Source: Candidatus Zixiibacteriota bacterium
GTDB lineage: Bacteria > RBG-13-66-14 > B26-G2 > WVWN01
Direction of reading: 5' to 3'
Assembly (NCBI GenBank): GCA_030613505.1
Contig: JAUWLW010000049.1
Span: 1 to 18,629 of the forward strand
DNA: 18,629 bases
The position numbers and the translations under genes are program-made. The notes beneath the pieces are model-generated. The model ran no database searches. It was not told the origin of the DNA and saw only the letters and a program-made list of their open reading frames with translations. This document shows, in pieces, positions 12,937 through 18,629 of this stretch (position 1 is its first letter; the number at the start of each line of letters is the position of its first letter).

Positions 12937-13554
12937 TTAGAAAAAGAACGCCACGCCGGCCTTGACGCCGAAATAGACCGCCGCGCCGTCGTCGTACCGG
13001 TATTCGTTGGCGGCTACTTCGTACGCGGCGACGCGTTTGCCGAACAGCGCCACCAGCTCCGGCCCCGCGTCCACCGTCAGCGGCCCCACGAGCGGTACGT
13101 TCGTCCCCGCCTCGACGTAGAACCCCGGATGGTAGAGGGCCTTCGGCTCCAGCCGGCCGTGCCGGAAATAGGTCTTCTCGCGCGCCAGCGCCAGGCCGCC
13201 GCCCACGTACGGGTAAAGGAGCCCTAAGGGTAAGTCGTATATTACGCCGCCGCGGAAGGACAACAGCTGGCGTTCGACGGCCTCGCCGGGGTCAACGCTG
13301 TCCGCGAGGGATTCAAGGAATTCATACCGGTCGTACGCGAACGCGGCCGAGAAGGCCAGCGCCCCCGGTAGGCCGTACCGCAAGCGCGTGGCGCCGCCCC
13401 CCCACGACGATTTCGCGTCCTCGCCCGCGATGGGTACGGATAACTTGTAGTACACGCCGGCGGCGACGTCGGCCGGGCGCTGGCGCGACGCCGCGGCGTC
13501 CGCGGCCCGCCCCGCGGCGAGCAAGATAACGACTGTTGCGAGTATTCTTCCCAT
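12937..13554 (-). CDS. Outer-membrane beta-barrel-like protein 1 of the operon
   Basis: A 205-aa exported protein starting at the ATG at 13554 (GAGGT 7 nt upstream). An open frame continues far upstream of this ATG, but only as a shadow of the neighbouring gene. The signal peptide is about residues 1-20 (ATVVILLAAGRAADA). The mature part has alternating strands (LAFSAAFAYDRYEF, GGVIYDLPLGLLYPYVGGGLAL, GFYVEAGTNVPLVG) and ends in VYFGVKAGVAFFF, a strong C-terminal Phe signature of barrel proteins. It is a distant relative of the two following genes, with similar size and topology but little motif identity. It starts 29 nt after the beta-propeller gene. Function unknown. Confidence 0.75.
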   Translation of the reverse strand: MGRILATVVILLAAGRAADAAASRQRPADVAAGVYYKLSVPIAGEDAKSSWGGGATRLRYGLPGALAFSAAFAYDRYEFLESLADSVDPGEAVERQLLSFRGGVIYDLPLGLLYPYVGGGLALAREKTYFRHGRLEPKALYHPGFYVEAGTNVPLVGPLTVDAGPELVALFGKRVAAYEVAANEYRYDDGAAVYFGVKAGVAFFF

Positions 13555-13583
13555 ATTTCTACCTCGATTCGGGCGTTTAGGCG

Positions 13584-15281
13584 TCAACGCGTCACTACGA
13601 ACATCGTGCTGAGGCCCTGACCGCCGGCCGTCAACGCCGCGACGTAGCACCCCGGCGCGAGACGGCTTGTCTCGAGCACTAAAGCGTTCGAGCCGGCGGC
13701 GGCAGGAGCCGTAGCGGAGGCAACGCGCCGGCCCGTAATGTCGTACGTGTCGACCGCCGCGGCCGCCGGCGCTTTCTGCCGCCACGCCACCCGCAGCGAG
13801 CCGCGGCACGGGTTGGGCGAAACGCTCAGGCTCGAGATGAATCGCCTCGCCTCGCCGACGGCGGCGCGGGCCGTCCCCAGCGCCAGCGCGTAACCGGTGC
13901 CGGTCCGGCCCTCCAGCTTGTACGCGTAATCCCCCGGCAGCGGCGTCTCGTCGCAATATTCGAAGGGGCGGCGGCCTACGATGGGGGCGTCGTTTACGCG
14001 CCGCCAGCTCGTTTCCGCCGGCGACCGCCGGTAGAGGTCGAAGTGGTCGAACCCGCCGACGGCTTCGCCGTCCCACCACAACTTCACGGCCCCGGGCGCC
14101 GACCGGGCGACGAAGGTCACGCCTCCCACCGGCACCTCGCTCAACGGCAGCCGTTGGACGCACACTTTGCCCGGGCTTTGGGCGTAGGCCACCGCGACTT
14201 CGCGGCTTGTGACCGCCGGCGACGCCAGCGTGGAGTCGGCCTCGGGCGTTCGGCTCACGCGCCCCGCCGCGCTCCACGCGCCGCCGAACAGCGAGCCGAA
14301 GTAAATTTCGTGACGGGAGGTCTCCCGGTTGTCCTCCCAAAAGGTCAACAGCTGGCCGGTGGGGGCCAGCGCGACGTTGGGGTGGTAGGCCCGGCCGCCG
14401 CCGTCGTAGAGGATGTGTTCCGGCCCCCAACCGCCGCCGCGGTCCGCCATCTCCCAGATGGCCGGGTTGCCGGTGCGCTTGTCCATAAACAGCAGGCGAA
14501 GCACGCCGTCGCCGTCGACGGCCAGGCGGGGGTGGAACGTCGGCGCCGGGTCGTACGTCAGGCGGCGCGTCGGCGTCCAGCGCGAGCCGTCGTGCGTGCG
14601 CTCGTAGACCTCGAACTCGCCGGTGCTGTCGTCCCGCCACACCAGCCGGATCCGGCCCTGGAAGTAGGCCATCGACGGCATCCAGCTTCCGTTCTCGCCG
14701 GTGGTTTCGGAAAGACGGACCGGCGGCTCGAGACCCTGCGTGGCCCGGCGCCAGACGGTGAACCAGATGTGCGCCGGCCGGCCGGTTACGCGCTCGCCCA
14801 CCATGGCCAACGCCACGTCGCCCGAGGGCAGCGCCAAGGGCGACGGCTGCCCGAACCGCCACCCCTGTTCGACGACGTATTCGGGCAGGCCCCATCGGCC
14901 GGCATCGTCCCCCACGCGGTGGCATATCGCGCTGCCGGCCTTGAAGAAGGCGTGCAGCTCGCCGCGGGTGTCGGCGATTATGGCGGCGTCCCGGCCTCCC
15001 TGCTCGTCCAGGCGATACGACGGCCCCCACCGCCCCGCGGCGCGGTCGTAGCGGCGGTAGAAGGCCGCTGCCCCTTCGGTTTCGAAGAAGACGGCGTGGA
15101 GGTTCCCGGAGCGGTCGGCGACGAGGGCCCGGGCGAAGTTGTAGCACGTACGCCACTCGCCCGCCGGCGGCGATATCGTCTCCGGCGGCGACCACCCGGC
15201 GAACGCGGGAAGCGCGGCCGCCGCTCCGGCGAAGGCCCGAAGAACGTATCCGGCCACCTTCGTGTGCCGGCTGGGACGCAT
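13584..15281 (-). CDS. Secreted beta-propeller protein with Fn3-like and T9SS-like C-terminal domains
   Basis: A 565-aa exported protein. The signal peptide is about residues 1-28 (AAAALPAFAG). Residues ~30-380 hold repeated strands of the D-x-x-G-x-L-H-x-x-F type (ADRSGNLHAVFFE, ADTRGELHAFFK, VDGDGVLRLLFMDKR, LAPTGQLLTFWEDNR), as in sialidase/BNR-like propellers. Residues ~385-470 look like a fibronectin-III domain (FDHFDLYRRS, YAYKLEGRTGTGYA). Residues 485-565 match the type IX secretion / FlgD-like C-terminal domain: SVSPNPCRGSLRVAW, VDTYDITGRRVAS, L-APGCYVAALTAGG. No sialidase catalytic set was identified, so an adhesin or binding role is as likely as an enzyme. It is first in the operon with three barrel proteins. 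The predicted mRNA is leaderless. Confidence 0.8.
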   Translation of the reverse strand: MRPSRHTKVAGYVLRAFAGAAAALPAFAGWSPPETISPPAGEWRTCYNFARALVADRSGNLHAVFFETEGAAAFYRRYDRAAGRWGPSYRLDEQGGRDAAIIADTRGELHAFFKAGSAICHRVGDDAGRWGLPEYVVEQGWRFGQPSPLALPSGDVALAMVGERVTGRPAHIWFTVWRRATQGLEPPVRLSETTGENGSWMPSMAYFQGRIRLVWRDDSTGEFEVYERTHDGSRWTPTRRLTYDPAPTFHPRLAVDGDGVLRLLFMDKRTGNPAIWEMADRGGGWGPEHILYDGGGRAYHPNVALAPTGQLLTFWEDNRETSRHEIYFGSLFGGAWSAAGRVSRTPEADSTLASPAVTSREVAVAYAQSPGKVCVQRLPLSEVPVGGVTFVARSAPGAVKLWWDGEAVGGFDHFDLYRRSPAETSWRRVNDAPIVGRRPFEYCDETPLPGDYAYKLEGRTGTGYALALGTARAAVGEARRFISSLSVSPNPCRGSLRVAWRQKAPAAAAVDTYDITGRRVASATAPAAAGSNALVLETSRLAPGCYVAALTAGGQGLSTMFVVTR

Positions 15282-15288
15282 AAGGTAT

Positions 15289-15316
15289 ATTTTACCTTGC
15301 CGGCCCGTATAATCAA
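15289..15316 (-). promoter_or_regulatory. Promoter of the propeller/barrel operon
   Basis: Minus strand: TTGATT (15316-15311), 16-nt spacer, TAAAAT (15294-15289). The transcript should begin at about 15282, next to the ATG at 15281. The -10 lies inside the inverted repeat AAGGTATATTTTACCTT (15282-15298). Confidence 0.55.
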
Positions 15317-15321
15317 TCTAA

Positions 15322-17067
<1,746 letters not shown>

Positions 17068-17163
17068 GACGTTCCGCAACCGGCGTTCGGTCCCCCGGGG
17101 TACGGCGCCGGCCTTCGTCGTCGCACGGCGCCCGGCGGAAGGATTATTAGGAGGAAAAACTGA

Positions 17164-18629
17164 ATGGCGAAAGTCGACATCGAAAAAATTCGTAACATAG
17201 CGTTGGTGGGGCACGGCGACGCGGGTAAAACGGCCTTGGCCGAGGACCTGCTCTTCCGAGCCGGCGCGCTGAAGAGACGGGGCCGGGTGGAGGAGGGCAA
17301 TACCGCCGCCGACTTCGACGACGAGGAGATAAAACGCGGCTTCTCCGTGAACACGGCGCTGCTGGCCGTGGACTATGAGGGGCACCGCATCAACTTGCTG
17401 GATATTCCCGGCTCGGCCGATTTCATATACGAGCTCATCGCCGGCGTGCGGGTGGCGGACGTGGCCGTCGTCGTCGTGAACGCGGTGGCCGGCGTGGAGG
17501 TGGGCACCGAGCGCGCGTGGCAGGAGGCGGAGGAGAACCGCGTCGCCCGGGCGGTGGTCGTCAACAAAATGGACCGGGAGCGCGCGGACTTCGACGGCGC
17601 GCTGCGCCAGCTGCGCGAGGCCTTCGGGGGAATTAACTTCGTCGTGATGTCGTACCCGGTGGGTGCCGAGGGCGCTTTCAAAGGCTACGTCGACGTGGCG
17701 CGCGAGGCGGCCGTTCTGTGGGAAGGGGGATTGGCGGGCGAGCCGACGGAGGGGGAGGTCCCCGAAGAGCTGGCCCGGAAGTCGGCCTCGCTCAAAACGG
17801 CGTTGGTGGAAGCCGCGGCGGAGCAGGAAGACGAGCTGATGGAGAAGTACTTCGACGCGGGCGAGCTTTCGGCCGACGAGATCGCCCGCGGCCTCTCGCG
17901 GGGCATCGCGAGCCGCAAGGTGGTGCCGGTGTTCTGCGCCGACGCGTACGACGGCGTCGGCGGCCGCGCCATACTCGAGGCCGTGTTGAAAATTTTTCCC
18001 TCCCCCGCGGACGTCCCGGCCCGCATCGGCGTCGAGCCCGGCGGCACCAAGGAGCTCGAGCGCCCCGCCGCCGGCGCGGCGCCCATGAGCGGCTTCATCT
18101 TCAAGACCGTCAACGACCCGTTCGCGGGAAAGCTCTCGTACGTTCGAGTGTATTCCGGGAAAGTGAAGGTCGACGATCAGGTCCTGGACGTGAACGCCGG
18201 CGGCAAGTTCAAGGTCTCCTCGCTCGTCGAAATAGACGGCAAGAACCAGAAGGCGGTTACGGAACTGGCCGCGGGCGAGCTCGGCGCCTTCGTGAAGGCC
18301 GAGCCTCTTAAAACGGGCGACACCGTGACCGCGCCCGGCGACCCGGTCCAGTACCCGGAACTCGTCGTCCCCGAGCCGGTGATGCCGTACGCCATATCGC
18401 CCCGCTCCAAGGGCGACGAGGACAAGCTGACGTCGTCGCTGGCCAAGCTGACCGAGGAGGACCCGACGTTCCACGTCGAGCGCAACGTCGAGACCAAAGA
18501 GCTGGTCGCCTCCGGGATGGGGGAGCAGCACCTGCAGGTGATGTTCTCCAAGCTCGAATCCCGCTTCGGCGTGGCCGTCGAGACGAAGCTGCCGCGCGTC
18601 GCCTACCGCGAGACCATCCGCAAGAAGGC
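17164..18629 (+). CDS. EF-G-like translational GTPase (incomplete)
   Basis: At least 488 residues; the gene continues past the right edge. AGGAGG lies 9 nt before the ATG. The GTPase domain has P-loop GHGDAGKT (16-23), the switch-I region EEIKRGFSVNTAL (54-66), DIPGSADF (80-87) and NKMD (134-137). A domain-II block follows (SGFIFKTVNDPFAGKLSYVRVYSGKV), then a domain-III block (EEDPTFHVERNVETKELVASGMGEQHLQVM). It belongs to the EF-G paralogue class (EF-G-2 / FusA-like), not to the main EF-G: the switch-II DTPGH motif is DIPGS, lacking the catalytic His, and switch I departs from RGITI. The class is ribosome-associated, but its role is poorly defined. Confidence 0.88.
   Translation, partial: MAKVDIEKIRNIALVGHGDAGKTALAEDLLFRAGALKRRGRVEEGNTAADFDDEEIKRGFSVNTALLAVDYEGHRINLLDIPGSADFIYELIAGVRVADVAVVVVNAVAGVEVGTERAWQEAEENRVARAVVVNKMDRERADFDGALRQLREAFGGINFVVMSYPVGAEGAFKGYVDVAREAAVLWEGGLAGEPTEGEVPEELARKSASLKTALVEAAAEQEDELMEKYFDAGELSADEIARGLSRGIASRKVVPVFCADAYDGVGGRAILEAVLKIFPSPADVPARIGVEPGGTKELERPAAGAAPMSGFIFKTVNDPFAGKLSYVRVYSGKVKVDDQVLDVNAGGKFKVSSLVEIDGKNQKAVTELAAGELGAFVKAEPLKTGDTVTAPGDPVQYPELVVPEPVMPYAISPRSKGDEDKLTSSLAKLTEEDPTFHVERNVETKELVASGMGEQHLQVMFSKLESRFGVAVETKLPRVAYRETIRKK

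Noticed and set aside
13555-15195. Upstream extension of the barrel-1 frame to a 752-codon ORF
   Set aside because: The extension lies in another frame of the propeller gene and reads as low-complexity Arg/Gly/Pro. The real gene starts at the ATG at 13554 with a ribosome site and signal peptide.

Overview
The window looks like a chromosomal segment of a GC-rich, Gram-negative (diderm) bacterium. Signs of an outer envelope are signal peptides, a lipoprotein, three small outer-membrane-barrel-like proteins and a secreted protein with a type IX / FlgD-like C-terminal domain. That last domain and the general style suggest an uncultured FCB-type or related candidate phylum, but nothing here fixes the taxon. 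Intergenic DNA is AT-richer and carries readable sigma70-type promoters, mostly TTGnnn-17-TAnnnT, and strong GC-rich hairpin terminators.

Layout. (1) 1-83: start of an SDR-type L-threonine 3-dehydrogenase, reading out of the window on the minus strand. (2) 257-1763: two minus-strand members (A, B) of a family of ~212-aa secreted proteins. (3) 2021-5295: a plus-strand operon of acetyl-CoA-synthetase-type ligase, free-standing acyl carrier protein and glycine C-acetyltransferase (kbl), closed by a terminator. Together with tdh this points to threonine -> 2-amino-3-oxobutyrate -> glycine + acetyl-CoA; the carrier protein is the unexplained part. (4) 5526-9708: four more members of the secreted family (C and D plus; E and F minus), a small lipoprotein, and a 'graveyard' of 3'-end fragments of the family, of kbl and of the membrane glycosyltransferase. 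(5) 9826-11626: a GT-C (family 39-like) membrane glycosyltransferase and a small RelB/DinJ-like ribbon-helix-helix protein, each with its own promoter and terminator. (6) 15281-11703 (minus): an apparent four-gene operon with a secreted beta-propeller/Fn3/T9SS-like-CTD protein followed by three barrel-like proteins. (7) 15400-18629 (plus): pyrG (CTP synthase) and an incomplete EF-G-like GTPase.

The most unusual content is the secreted family. Six intact paralogues, each with a signal peptide and its own terminator, share an almost invariant C-terminal tail (P-[ST]-S-L-G-R-V-K-x-[LMI]-[FY]-x). At least two more copies survive only as that tail. An 82-bp direct repeat (80/82 identical) of one member's 3' end plus terminator flanks paralogue D, so D sits in what looks like a 941-bp unit that recombination could excise. 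The locus appears to be an actively duplicating and decaying array of surface or secreted proteins of unknown function.
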